Assembly: GCA_029379385.1 (NCBI GenBank)
Contig: CM055609.1
Coordinates: 5,022,001 to 5,086,000, forward strand
Reading direction: 5' to 3'
From: Quillaja saponaria
Lineage: Eukaryota > Streptophyta > Magnoliopsida > Fabales > Quillajaceae
Length of the DNA: 64,000 nt
Below, in pieces: positions 12,511 through 24,495 of the stretch (position 1 is its first letter; each line of letters starts with the position of its first letter). The notes under the pieces were generated by a model. The model saw nothing but the letters and a program-made list of their open reading frames with translations. It was not told the DNA's origin and did not search any database. The position numbers and the translations under genes were made by a program.

Positions 12511-13324
12511 TGCGTGATTCAAAACAATTTATTTTGAGAATTTTGAGAATTTTTTAACAAAATATTTAAATTTTGCCTGCATATTAAATCTTTCTTGACG
12601 GCCATATACATAATATGGGACGATACGAGATTTATAAAAATTGATATTGTGTTTTTTCTACTGTATATAAGACTTTATTCTCACTTCAAGGATACATAGT
12701 GATGCTCTATTTATTTTAACAATGACTCTTTCATCATGACTGATCACTTCCAAATTAACACCAAGAATAAACACAACGAAAAAGAAAACACAAAAAAAAC
12801 CTTTGAATTAGATAGAATACGACTTGCAATTAATTAAGATTATATAATAATTTTTTTTTGATAATATATAATAATTTTTTAAACAAAAAAAGAAAAAGAA
12901 ATGACATTTTGGAAGGTATACTGTAAATTAAACTACAATACCCTATAATATGTTTCTATCCTAGTATAAAAGGAGACAAGTCGTGTGGGTAGAACAAATT
13001 AAAGGATTTGAATGGATATATTTTTATGCAAATCGAGGGTGGTTTTGGTAAAAATATAATTTTTGAGCAAGAGTCACAATCTTTCACCACTATATAAAGA
13101 CATTTCCAGCAAGAGACACGATCTATAACAATTATAAGAAATTGAAATTTTTTAACGTTGAACAGTCTTTCTCACAAATCATTTGTAATTTCTTTGCTAT
13201 TTTCTCACTAAATTAATACTAAAAAATGGTGAGTAAAAACTCTCTCCCTAAATATAACGAGGAGTCCCTCACTATTTTCCCATCAACACAGTTTATGCGG
13301 GTATTTGGTTTTGCACCAAATTGA

Positions 13325-13382
13325 CATGATTTCTTTCTGATCCCTCCCTCGCTAATTAGGGAGGGACTAGGAAGAAATGATT
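13325..13382. repeat. Hairpin-forming inverted repeat
   Basis: Arms 13325-13349 and 13358-13382 pair at about 20 of 25 positions around an 8-nt loop. The inner nine bases (TCCCTCCCT/AGGGAGGGA) pair perfectly. Function unknown; it may be a remnant of a small inverted-repeat element. Confidence 0.8.
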
Positions 13383-13566
13383 TCTCTTGCTAAATTGTCT
13401 GTTATTTTCTTTTAATTTATAAAATCTTATTTGATATTATATCCGAAAGAGAAAGAAAGGACCTTTCGTCATCCTGCTGTGAAAATGGGGACATATTACA
13501 TGCATTAACTTGGAATGGTTTATGGAAATTATTTAAATTTACCACAGCTTCATGGGTGGGTGTTCA

Positions 13567-13643
13567 ATGCTATTCACATTTTAGGTTATTTCTTATTTGC
13601 TTCATGATATTTATGTCTAATGCTATTTTGCATTTTAGGTTGT
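13567..13643 (+). repeat. Imperfect dispersed repeat, copy 2
   Basis: Second copy of the repeat at 12428-12510, same orientation, about 1.14 kb downstream. Confidence 0.8.
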
Positions 13644-14643
13644 TTTTGTATGTTCAACAACTTATTTTTGTGAGTTGTTTCTTTACAACGATATAAAATA
13701 GAAACATGTAATTGGCTAGTAAATTTTATTGAATGAAATGAAGTTTCAATTATATAACTTTGTGAGATATTGGGGTGAACTAGCTAAATACAAGTTCTTG
13801 TTTTACTTTTTTACATTTTGAGGATATTGAAGTTTCTATGCTTAGTTTTGCTAGGATACTGAAGTGTTTATGTTGATCAACCATATAATTTCGGACAAGA
13901 CGTACTTCGATATAAATTTCAAACACTTTTTACATAATATTGACCAACTATATATTATTGATCGAAGTATGTGATTCTAAACTACGAATACATAGATGTG
14001 ATTTTGGTAGGTAAGCTTGTTTCAATTCTCACTTCAATCAATTCTAGGTAAACAACACTTCAATATACTTTAGTTGAATGTTCAGAGTAGCTGCAGAGCA
14101 AAAGAGAACCAGTTTTGAGTAGGTTGCTGTAATTATGTCTAATATATTTTCAGACCTGTTATTCAGGTATAGTAGTATCGCTGGAACACTTAATATTCTG
14201 ATTACAATAAGTAAACTTTAACAACCTGTAACAAAACTTTCAAGTCATATTCATCAGACTACAGAGTACAGATTATCAATGGGTTCAAGTAGGTTAATAT
14301 ATCATATGTAATTCAATCCAACAAGACATTACCCATTCGTAATGACAAACTAATCAATCAGATATTTTTATGCAATCCCTAATTTAAATTACAATAATGA
14401 TGACTAATGGGTATAAACAAATGCAAAACATATACTTGATATAAACAAATGCAATCAAATTAAGTAGTTTCATGGGTTCTCTAAAACCAACATAGATTTC
14501 ACAAAAAAGTACACCAAATTTGGAGTAATATCAAAACAAAAGTAAACAAATTGTCATTAGAATCAATCATGACCGTCCAAACTTAATGAAGAATAATTGA
14601 ATTCAACATCACCACCCACAACAATAAAAAATAAATAAATAAA

Positions 14644-15465
14644 TCATGACGCTTTATCTTTGAGACCCTTCTGCTTCTTCCTATTTGCATAATTCTTCAT
14701 ATGAAAGTTCACAAAAAGAGCCAAAAGTGATGCGTTGAAAACCGCATTGAAGCACCAACCACCTATTCCGGAGCACCCAAACCCGGACCCGGATAAATGA
14801 TAATACAGCATCAGACCCGAAACCGCGAAGCTAAACACGAACTGGACGATCTGGCAATCAGTGACAATCCTTTTCCATTTGGGCCGCACACCCATTGCGC
14901 TCAATAAGTAGTAGCCGTACATTAACACGTGCACTGAAGCATTGGTCACGAGCGCTATTGGGAACAAAGACTGAGAAGTTTGTAGCCATATGTAGCACAT
15001 GATCACCACCGTTGCATGATGGTACACGTGGAGGAATGTGAGCCGTCGAGTTGAATTGCTCAAGATGATCAAAAGGGTGTCTATGAATTCTAATATTTTG
15101 GAGAAGTAGAAGACGTAGGCCCAGAAAAAGAGGGGCCCAGTTGGTGGGGTTTGAGGAGGGAAGCAAATGATCCAGTGGAGATGAGGTGTATGAGTAAGGA
15201 AGGTGAGGGTGCAACCAACGGCCATGATGAGAGAGAGGATAAGGAGGATGAGATTGTGGATGGTTGTGATTGATTTGAGAAAGTGGGGTCGGAGAGGTGG
15301 GAGTTGAAGGTGGGAGAGGATGAAAGTGAGGGAGAGATAGGAAAGGACTGTGAGAGAAAGGAAGAGTGGAGATGAACCTAGTGTTTTACCCGGGGTCCAT
15401 GAAAACTTGAGGATGGTTGGGTGGTTTACAAGCCAGTATTGGAGGAAGGAGGTAATGGGATTCAT
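14644..15465 (-). CDS. ELO-family fatty acid elongase-like protein (copy 2)
   Basis: Intronless 273-aa ELO/GNS1/SUR4 protein, clearly paralogous to 10097-10909. The two share most residues, for example the whole stretch RLTFLHVYHHATVVIMCYIW. The histidine box HVYHH is at 146-150 and the KxxEFxDT box (KILEFIDT) at 123-130. I chose the ATG at 15465 (MNPITSFLQYW) because it matches the start of copy 1. The open frame runs 47 codons further upstream to an ATG at 15606, but that extension is Ser/Pro-rich and has no counterpart in copy 1. The C-terminus KDKAS has lysines at -3 and -5, a KxKxx ER-retrieval signal that copy 1 lacks. Expected role: the condensing step of acyl elongation in the ER; specificity unknown. 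Confidence 0.9.
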   Translation of the reverse strand: MNPITSFLQYWLVNHPTILKFSWTPGKTLGSSPLFLSLTVLSYLSLTFILSHLQLPPLRPHFLKSITTIHNLILLILSLIMAVGCTLTFLTHTPHLHWIICFPPQTPPTGPLFFWAYVFYFSKILEFIDTLLIILSNSTRRLTFLHVYHHATVVIMCYIWLQTSQSLFPIALVTNASVHVLMYGYYLLSAMGVRPKWKRIVTDCQIVQFVFSFAVSGLMLYYHLSGSGFGCSGIGGWCFNAVFNASLLALFVNFHMKNYANRKKQKGLKDKAS

Positions 15466-16497
15466 TGTGAGATTCACGCGCCACCAGCTATGGTGGTAGG
15501 TTCTGGAATTTTGGAGAGGGAGTGGAAATGGAGAAGGAATCAGAAAGGGGAATTTAGAACTCAGAAAGCTACTTGATGTTATCTTTGTTAAGTGTGGACC
15601 ACGCACGATTGGCCGATCCTTGCGTTAATTTGGATTTTCTATCTTCAGTATGGTACAATTTGCATTTGTTAAATTTGACAGCCAATGATCCAATCCAAAT
15701 AAAAAATAAAAACTATATATTTTAGAATTTTTTTTTCTGTTATATAATATTTATGTCAATCAATATAAACCTCAATTTAATCGGTCTAATGAGAAAAATA
15801 TTTATTCATTCACAAGTTTCAGATCTAAAACTTTATGATATCAAAGAATCTGTCATGACTATGTGCATTACTTAATTTTTGTGGTTAAAATTAGCAAAAA
15901 GTTGTACCTTGGGTTATTTTGTCCTATAACAGTAGGTATTTTGATGGTGGATCCTTGAGGTCAACCATACTAGTTCACTTCTGCTACTGGTTGTTGGGTT
16001 GGAATAATTTGAACCCAGAAATTGTGCAACACAACTGATTGAATAACTCCACGCTTGAGAGAACATTTGCTATATTATTAGGTTTCAGAATGATTATAAT
16101 GGAGTGTTAGCTGCATTCAGACGTAACAATAGGAATTTTCCAAGTTTCTCAAAACTGGGTTCTATGTCACCGAGAATCTTGAATTTACATCCAGAAATAC
16201 TGAAATTCTCATCCACAGATGTATTTTCTTCTCAAAACTGAAATCCTAATTTATTAGAAACAAAATAATCAATCCAGAATTTAGTTAAGCTAAAAAAAAT
16301 GATCAGTATAAGGGATTCACACAAGAAATCCTCCTCAACTCTGTTCTTGTTGTGGCAAGTTCATACGTGCCATGTAGTTATCCATCCACGAAGCAAGAGA
16401 GGAAGGAACCAGTATTGAAAACTGCCTAGTAGGGCACACACTCTCACTTCTTAGTTGGTGGCAAAATTGAACAATATTGATGTTTACATGAAAGGAA
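15466..16497. other. ELO copy 2 upstream region and 3' UTR of the RETICULATA-related gene
   Basis: Promoter and leader of ELO copy 2 on the left, 3' UTR of the next minus-strand gene on the right. Open frames here (for example 16335-16517) overlap the neighbouring gene in another frame and are not believed. Confidence 0.5.
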
Positions 16498-19400
16498 CTA
16501 AGCTGACCCGGCGGCAACCTTTTTTCGAACTACCCTTTTTCTCCGTGCTTTAGGAGCAGATGGTTGTGCATCATTAACAGAGTCTGCATTCACCTGTTTA
16601 ATCCCCAGGAGCCCCAGCCCAGAAACAACGGCATTCTTTGATATAAACCATTTTGAGGAAGTCTGATCAACATTCTCAGATGGCCTGTTGTAAGCCTTCA
16701 ACAAATTATCTGATTGAGCCAGCGGATCTGCCTCCACTCCAAGCCATACCCGCCTTGATGTCTCTCCTAATCGCACATTCATGATCCTGCATACAATCCC
16801 AATAATTCTTAAAACACAATAACACCTTCTATTACTAACCCAAAGAAATTGAAATGTTCAACATCGTTAAAACACAAGTATTTAAGGAGATTCTATAGAA
16901 GAGCCACCCATCCTCAATGTACTGGACTTCAAATATATAAGACATCAAGATCACCCTAGCTATATCTATGGTACATGCATACATTTATACATATATAGTA
17001 CAAAATTTGTCAATCCCAATGATTTACACTAGAAGATCAGTAAAATGAGAAAAACACTATGAGAATTACCTAATTGAGTATATATATTAGAGAATCGAGA
17101 CGCTAGGAATTTAAGATGTATGTGCTTATAAAAAAGAAACGGAATATAAATGAGGAAATCCCACTTCAGGAAGCAAGAAAGAAGTTATTAAAATTCAAGA
17201 TGAGGAGCAAGGAAACAGCATATAAGTAGAGAGGTAACGTGTTTTAGAATATCATACCAGGTTCATTGAAATGAAAGAAAAAAAAAGGAACAAAATCAAC
17301 AGTAAAACTCATGAAAACCCAGGACACATGGAATAACATGACTTGGGAAAACCCAGTGTGATTCAATGAACAGAAAGTAGACCTCAAAGCTGTGCTGAAG
17401 AAAAGTGCAACTCCAATAACATCAAAATGGTTGATCATTGCTCTATCAAATCCGCACACCAGTTGATATCTCAGGTTAGTGTAGAGTCCGAGGAAAGCAC
17501 CATATCCAAGTGCATTACTACTCACAGTTGGAATTGTAACTGATAACCTGCAGAAGAAGTCAGGCATGCAGTCAGTAAAATCAATTTAAGTAGTTCAACA
17601 AATCAAAGGCACAGTGCTCAACTTTTCTTATGATCAGAGAAATTGAAAATTAACTGAACATAGGTGAGATTCTAAAGAAATTACATACCTTTCCTCCTTT
17701 TTACTAGCCAAAAAGTTAGACAATGCACCTTGCACTGCCCCCGCACTTAATCCTACCATACACAGCTCAGCAGCCTTGAAGAAGAAAGAATGGATTCTCT
17801 TTTGCAAGTCAAATTCCCTAAGTGGGTAACTCTTTTCAAATATATTGTTTGGGAGCTTCTGCAATGTATTTTGCAAATCAAACTGAAATGTGTTTCCATA
17901 GGAACGACAAGGAGCAAGTGACCATACAACAACTGCATTGCATGCTGCTGCTGTGAGCACGTTAACCAGCGCCAGATCCCATTCCTGCTTTATCCTACAA
18001 CCAGAGTAAGGCCAAAATATTTCAATGCAGTGTTTCAGATGAGTTCTCCCAAGAAAGTTAACTTTCATGATAAATATACACACCTATCTTTCCGGTTGTT
18101 CAACTCCCACCATACTGAAGAACCAATTGTAGCAGCCTGTTCTAATAGAAGTTTATATAGGAATGCAGGGTCTGCAAGCATCCTGTGCAACAGATCATTA
18201 TTGCAGAAGTCAATTAAGGATACATCCAGCCATCCACCGAAGTAGAACATTAAAAAAATTTAATGGAATCCTCTTCAAAACTGTGAAATAACACAGATAT
18301 AGTCCTGTTTTAACAACAATTACAGGAGAAAGAATGACAATTTTTATGTCCTAATGTGTCTGACATGTCTATTTTCAAAGGTAAGAATCGAACAGATCAT
18401 CATCAACTTTTGCCATCCAATTCCCATGGCACAGAATCTGTTCTCCTCTGCAGATGGGGAAGAGGGGGTTGGAAGGTGTGTGTGAATAGTTATATCTTTC
18501 TCTAAGTTGTTTTTATTTGCACATCTAGAAAGAGCTATAATTTATCTATGCTCAGGTTCCCTTTTGCAAAAGGTTAGAGCCTTCGCATATAGAAAAAATA
18601 ATACTGCAAAAAGTCCTGCGGACAAAAACAAACCTTATCATTTTGATTCCTGTATTTTATTTATTTATTATTATTAATAATGTTTTTATAGAAAAAGAGT
18701 ATTGTATATATTCTTTATCAACTAATGTTTGAAGGCTTTTTGCAATATTCTTTTTCCCAGAATATTAGCGTTGAAACATGCTTGGAGGTTTTGGATCAGT
18801 ATGATAAAACAATTGTTCACAATTGCTTCACCTACAAAAGAAGGATCATCTGAAGTCATCATGTCCCAACACAAAAACTAAGATTTCATATTCGTCTCTG
18901 TTTTTTGTTTTTTAATTTTCAATTCCCGCTCATTGGAGTTCCATTGGGCTTAGAGTACACAAACAATTCAGACTTAAATCTAAATGTGGGAACGACAAAT
19001 ATCTCAAAGTTTCGGAGACATACATTTAAAATGACAAAGAGGAATTGATTGAAAATGAAATGATATATAAATTTAATTCTTGAAATAATTGAAGTGAAAA
19101 TCTGGAAAGCTGAAAGCTTAAGTTGATCACAAGAATTACCTTCCAATGAATGCCCTAGAAATTCCTTGAGGAAGTGAACGAGAAATAAACCTAGTGGTAG
19201 TTGGCCTCGCATTGATTGCTAGAAATTTTACCATTTGAGCTGAGCTGACCAATCCCTGGAGGCAATCTTTAATTTAGTATACAGCCATATCATTATCAAT
19301 AAAAAACAACTCATGTCAGAAATACTAAACCATTTCATAGGCTTGCCGAAACCCAGCAGGCAAATCCATAATCGTCCTTTGCCATTCATTCAATACCGCA

Positions 19401-21377
19401 TCTACAAATTTACGGTCAAAAAGCTGGCAACAAGCACAAGATAAAATTGCTCTCATTAGAAAATTACAAATAGAAGTATTAATTTTATTATCATAATAAG
19501 GAGGACTTGGATGCAACTTAGTTGCATGGGATTTTAACCTCTTCAAGAAATATCCGTCTCCTAAACAAGCCACCCTCATCTCCTTCATCACCATCATCAA
19601 AGTCATCAAAGTAGTCGTCGTCGTCACCATCATCATCACCTCCATCACCACCACCATGGTTGATTTTCTTTCCAATTCCTCCACCACCACCTCCAATGTC
19701 AAGCTGCAAAATTTAAAGTATCAATCAGTTTCCAGAAATACTAGAAATCGAGCGATTATAATTTATATGTGAAAAAACACAAATAAAATAACAAAAAAAT
19801 CAATTAGATGCAAAGGAAGCATTAATATGTGCTTGAGTTGTCCTCAGTCACTACCAGACTTATAGTAGATAATCAAAATTCAAGAGCGGCCCACCAAATG
19901 CTAAGGAACTTGTATGCTTCCATACTAGAATATATTGTCATCATTGTAAATTTCACAGATAGATGGTCTCGGCAGCAACAACCTTCAAATAGAAACTCAA
20001 CAATGTTTTTCCCAAGCCTACACCACCTAACCAGTTCACATACTATAATATTTCATGAATGGATGCTTTCCATCGACAAAATTCAAAACCTGAAATAGTG
20101 GAAGTTTGGCAAACAAAAGGTGAAATAACCCTGAAAAAGTTGATTTTCCATGCAAGCAAGCATTTTTAGCTATAAAAAAAAATGTGGAGAACCAGTAATG
20201 AGTAATAACTAGCATCACTAGACTGACTAGATAATGCCCTCAACTGACCATATGCTTGGTGAAAAAGTCTAGGACCGCTGGTTATACCATGAATTTATGT
20301 AGAGAATAACCTAACTGTTCACATATTTAAATTGGGGTCAAACTATGAGAATATTCATCAACTTGCTGTCTGATGGACCATTGCATCTTGCCTCAACTTA
20401 AGTCCCTCACGTTCTTGTACTCATCTTAGAACAGTCAATAAATCCAGCTTTCAGAGGTGACAAACTACTATAATTTACCCTCCGTAGCTCTGCCACTTTT
20501 TATCAGCAGGTTATGCAATGGATTCTGACACATTATACAACTAACAAAATGGAGCCCAAAGAAAAGAAGAAATTTTTTCTACATGCTTATCTTCTTATAA
20601 TTATAAATTTATCAAAAGAAGAAGAGCAAATAGCATATTGTTTGCCTGTAATTGGGAAAAATCTCTTCTATGGAAGTTTCCAGACTCTCCCGTTACTACT
20701 ACAGCATTCTAAAGCAGTTAAGGTTTCTTCCCCACGAAATATAAGGAACAAAGATCAATTATTTTCTTTTATTGATTTTAATAAAATGTCATCCTGAACT
20801 TAAAAGTTGCATAATTTGTATAGATAAGCCTCAACTCTAGTAACTAGTATTCACTAAATCACTTCTTCTATACTCCTTAAATTTTGCCAACTACCAAAAC
20901 GATCTCCGGCTTAATTTCTTATGCCTAAATTCTGTATGTTTAAGAAAGAAAAGAATAACCAAAGCAAACACTGACCTGAGGGCTAGACTTGGTTTGCTTC
21001 TGTGTCATATCAAGCTTGGATTTTTCCAAAGTCACTGAACCAAGTGACCCGTATTGCCCCTTCATAACTGGACTAAACGATGTCGGAGAACAAGAAGGCA
21101 ACGACGACGATGGTGCAAAAGAATCCAAATTTCCAGGCGCCGCTGGAGCTGCGAAGCATCGCTCTAGTGTAATTGCTGAGTTTCCACCTACCAAAGAGGA
21201 AGAAGAAGCTTTCAACACTAAACCTCGCCAGCGAAGTTTAACGGCCGCCGGATTAACAACCTTTTGTACAGTAGCTAGTTTAGGAATCGGCAATAAAGGT
21301 TTTGGCAACAAGGTCTTGGTGTTGATCTGAGTGTTCATGGGCATAATTTGAGCCGTTTGGAACACCACGAGTGACAT
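16498..21377 (-). CDS. RETICULATA-related (DUF3411) chloroplast protein
   Basis: Eight exons: 20976-21377, 19539-19703, 19331-19423, 19140-19255, 18084-18182, 17689-17994, 17383-17547, 16498-16786. All phases join without a break to give 544 aa. The N-terminus (about 60 residues, rich in Ser, Thr, Lys and Ala, poor in acidic residues) looks like a plastid transit peptide. Exon 2 encodes a low-complexity Gly/Asp-rich stretch (residues 135-180) typical of the family. Residues about 190-480 form the DUF3411 region (RMLADPAFLYKLLLEQA, LAPCRSYGNTFQFDL, NALGYGAFLGLY, RIMNVRLGE). The tail is basic (KARRKRVVRKK). RETICULATA-related proteins sit in the plastid envelope and affect mesophyll development and leaf reticulation; the biochemical activity is unknown. 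Which RER paralogue this is cannot be settled by eye. The donors after exons 2 and 7 (GTTAAA, GTCTAC) are weak but GT-type. Confidence 0.9.
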
Positions 21378-22724
21378 TTTCTTTCTTCCGTTTGGATACT
21401 GAGAAAATCAAAACAAATTTTCAGCTATTATTCATAATTCAGCTGATTGAGAAGGTATTGCTTGAAAATAATTCTCTCTCTAAATGGAGCTAGAGAGAGA
21501 AAGCAGAAAGAGAAGAGACGGCGTGGGCGATTGGGGATTTTGATGGAGTTGAAGATAGCCGCCGTCTAAACGACAACCCAATCCGAAAACGAGCTTCTAA
21601 TCTAACTAGGTGAGTTGACTCGGAAATTTTGGATGACTGGAATCAGCAGACCACGTTTACGTTTAAAAGTTGGCTTGGTCCTGGACCGGGTTGAGCTGGG
21701 CAAAAGCTCCCCCGAACCACTTATTGGCTTAGTGATCTGTTTACACCTATCAACGGCTTGTCGTTTTAATGGTGCTTAAATTACAAGTACCTCCTTAGTC
21801 CTTAGTGAATATTGATTAGATTACTCATAGGAACAGTGACACAATCTCAATATAAGTGATAGGAAAAAAAAATGAAATGAAAAAGTATGTACATAAGGTT
21901 TTTTTTTTTCATGATTATTTTTTTTAATAAATAAATAGGTCATACTTAATTTTATTTTCTTTATACAAAAAAAAAAAAACCTTCGTGCACAAGTAGCTAT
22001 CTTAATTTTTTAATGATAATTGCTAAACATTATAATAACTAACGTTGAATCGTTGATTATGTAATTTAGCTACAACCTCATCAATCATAGCTGTGTTCTT
22101 TTTTTTATATATACAATGGCCCTTGCTTACCACCATTCCTGCTTCAGTCAACCATGGTATACCAAATGCATATTCTGAACATAGGAAATGTTGTTTTGTT
22201 TGGTTATCATGTATAATTCCCATTCAATAAGAAAGTGCTTATTTGTTAATGTCAAATTAAACACAATCAATACCATGTTTTGGTTTTAACAAACCCACCA
22301 AAGTGGACTAGCTCAAACTGCTCAACTCACCCAAGTCCTAATTCCTTTACCCTTAAGAATCCTATCAAATGGCATCATCTTTCAGCAGCATGTGTGTTCC
22401 TTCCTTTCAATTGTTTTATATTAGACCACAAAGCACTAATTGCAAATCCTCAAAGAAACCAAAAACAATATAAGTTTGCATCATTTTTCAATCATCCTTT
22501 GCTTTGTTAAGACTTGAGGAAGACATACAAAAGCTTACTAAGGAAAGTAATCTGCCTAAGCAGAGAGAGATGCCAGAGTTGGAAAAAGAATCTCTTTCTA
22601 AAGCCCCAAAAGCAATCCTTTTCTCCTCTTTCTCTTCATAAACATACATATAAAGACTTCCATATTCTTCCTCTCCCTTTCAAATTCCCACAAAGAAAAA
22701 TCAGCATAACACAGGTTGTAATCA
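21378..22724. promoter_or_regulatory. Divergent promoter region (RETICULATA-related / RING gene)
   Basis: Separates two head-to-head genes. The minus-strand leader of the RETICULATA-related gene includes a GA/CT-rich stretch near 21470-21530. A TATA-like box (CATATAAAG, 22647-22655) lies about 70 bp before the RING start codon and is followed by a pyrimidine-rich leader. The 66-codon minus frame at 22023-22223 is not recognised. Boundaries of the regulatory elements are inferred. Confidence 0.4.
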
Positions 22725-23615
22725 ATGTCTTTGATTGGCAGGCGCCCTGGTGTTGTTGTCAATGGAGTCCAAAGAATGCGAACCTTCCATTGCTTTTGGT
22801 GTCAAGCTTGCCAAAGAACTGTAAGGATAGCCTATAGAAACCCAAATGGAAGCTCGTGCCCCTTTTGCTTCAATGCATTACATTATGAGCTAGATATATC
22901 AAGGCCAAGGCTTGTCACCAATTTAGAGCCATCCCCTGCTACCCAATTGATGAACAACTTGGCTCTCATGCTTGACACATCAGTTATGCAGCAAACCAAT
23001 TATTTTGACAGAAGAACTCGATGGGAAACAGAAAATGAAGATTGGATTACACTTCGATTTGTTAGACCTATGCATCCGCCAAGGCTTCTTCCTCCACCAG
23101 AAAATTCAAGCCCCCAAGCCAATGGTATGTTAACTAATGCCACTGTTGAGAATGCATTGGATGAATTTGTTAATCATGAGATGGTACAGACCAACCGGCA
23201 GGGGCCACCTCCTGCACCTGCTTCAGCCATTGAAACCTTACCAATGGTGAATATCACACAAACCCAATTGAAAGATGACCCCAATTGTCCCATTTGCAAA
23301 GATGAGTTTGTGCTTGATGAAGAAGTAAGAGAACTGCCTTGTAAGCATTTCTATCATTCTTGTTGCATTGTCCCTTGGCTTCTCCTCCACAATACTTGTC
23401 CTGTATGCCGCTATGAGCTACAAGGCAATTCTAGTGATGACCTTCAATATGAAAATTATGTGAATGATTTTCACTTCGAAGAGATGACAAACACCCTCAA
23501 TTGGTTCTGGAGTCATTTGGTTTCTCTCAGGCCGATTCGAGCATTTCTGAATTGGACACATAGACACCTCGATTCACAACAAAATGACACTGGTGAAAGT
23601 AAGATTAATCTGTGA
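22725..23615 (+). CDS. RING-H2 E3 ubiquitin ligase with N-terminal zinc ribbon
   Basis: Intronless 296-aa protein. A zinc ribbon near the N-terminus (C26xxC29...C45xxC48, in FWCQACQRTV and SCPFCFNAL) and a C-terminal RING-H2 finger (C188, C191, C206, H208, H211, C214, C225, C228) are both complete. The spacing CX2C-X14-CXH-X2-H-X2-C-X10-CX2C and the tryptophan after it (PWLLLHNTCPVC) fit an E2-binding RING. This architecture is that of the plant RDUF/RHC1A/RING1-like ligases (BCA2 zinc-finger type), which are cytosolic or nuclear and often respond to stress. The stretch between the domains (about 60-180) is Pro/Asn-rich and probably disordered. Substrates cannot be predicted. The ATG is the first after the TATA-like box at 22647. 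Confidence 0.9.
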   Translation: MSLIGRRPGVVVNGVQRMRTFHCFWCQACQRTVRIAYRNPNGSSCPFCFNALHYELDISRPRLVTNLEPSPATQLMNNLALMLDTSVMQQTNYFDRRTRWETENEDWITLRFVRPMHPPRLLPPPENSSPQANGMLTNATVENALDEFVNHEMVQTNRQGPPPAPASAIETLPMVNITQTQLKDDPNCPICKDEFVLDEEVRELPCKHFYHSCCIVPWLLLHNTCPVCRYELQGNSSDDLQYENYVNDFHFEEMTNTLNWFWSHLVSLRPIRAFLNWTHRHLDSQQNDTGESKINL

Positions 23616-24495
23616 AGTGGGATTTTTATACTAACTTTTGCCTAACAAGACTGTGATATACTTGCAGGTAGCTCATGGTGGCGCTCGTGGCTTGTTTTAT
23701 AGCACTAGAACTATAATAATTGTGTTAAATCACTCAGGTAAGATATATACAGTTTAATTAATTTGCAGAACATGCATGAAAATAATGGAAGGAAGTTCAA
23801 TAATCAGACTATAGCAGGTAAGTAAACAACTTTTCAGTAGTCTTTAACCAAATTTGAATGTTGCAGTGTATTTTCATTGCAGCAGAATTGAGACTGTGTT
23901 CTTGAAAGGATTATTGAGTGTAATGTCTCTCATGAAGTTGGCGTGGTTTCATGTGTTGCAGTAGTTCAAGCATTCAGCTGTTTTGGAATGTGCAAAATAG
24001 TTTTACATATTTTTACCAAGAAGAATCATAAAGAGACATTAAAAAAATAGGAAACAAAAAAAGTTTACATAGTTTTATCATGGATTCAAAATGTTGTACC
24101 TTTGTCTTTTATATACTTTCTTTTTAATTTTAGAAGATTTATAAAATTTATTTCCATTTTTTTCTACTTCTTCCACTCTTCTATCAAATTAATTATCTGA
24201 TGATATTCATTTTTATCTTATTTTTTTCAGAAAAATAAAAGTTTAATATATTGTGATATTTTTTTTCAAGGATGTTATGTGACAGAAAAAACAAATTTAT
24301 AATAAAATTAAGATAAATAGAAGATAATTTAGTGATCATAATCTAATTTAGTAATTTCTTATTATTTTCTTTTGCAATTTGGTTATAGAATGAAAAGGAA
24401 AAAAAATATGAAAAAAAGAAAATAAAAATAAAAGCAAAACTGTAAAAGGGGCATGTGCGAGTGCCTGGCTTTGGAGCTTGGTGCTTGGAGAGGGA
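23616..24495. other. RING gene 3' UTR and RBL10 upstream region
   Basis: The left half is the likely 3' UTR of the RING gene. The AT-rich middle (24100-24420) has no coding sign. The right end is the leader of the rhomboid gene. Nothing else was recognised. Confidence 0.45.

Larger units (their letters stand above)
10996..14643. other. AT-rich spacer between the ELO paralogues
   Basis: Contains the promoter of ELO copy 1 at its left end and the 3' UTR of copy 2 at its right end. No further gene was recognised; the 67-codon frame at 11995-12198 (-) looks like chance. Two copies of an imperfect direct repeat and one strong hairpin are listed separately. Confidence 0.5.

Noticed and set aside
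22023..22223. 66-codon minus-strand frame (CSEYAFGIPWLTEAG...)
   Set aside because: Looks somewhat protein-like, perhaps a gene fragment, but I could not tie it to any family and it lies in a promoter region.
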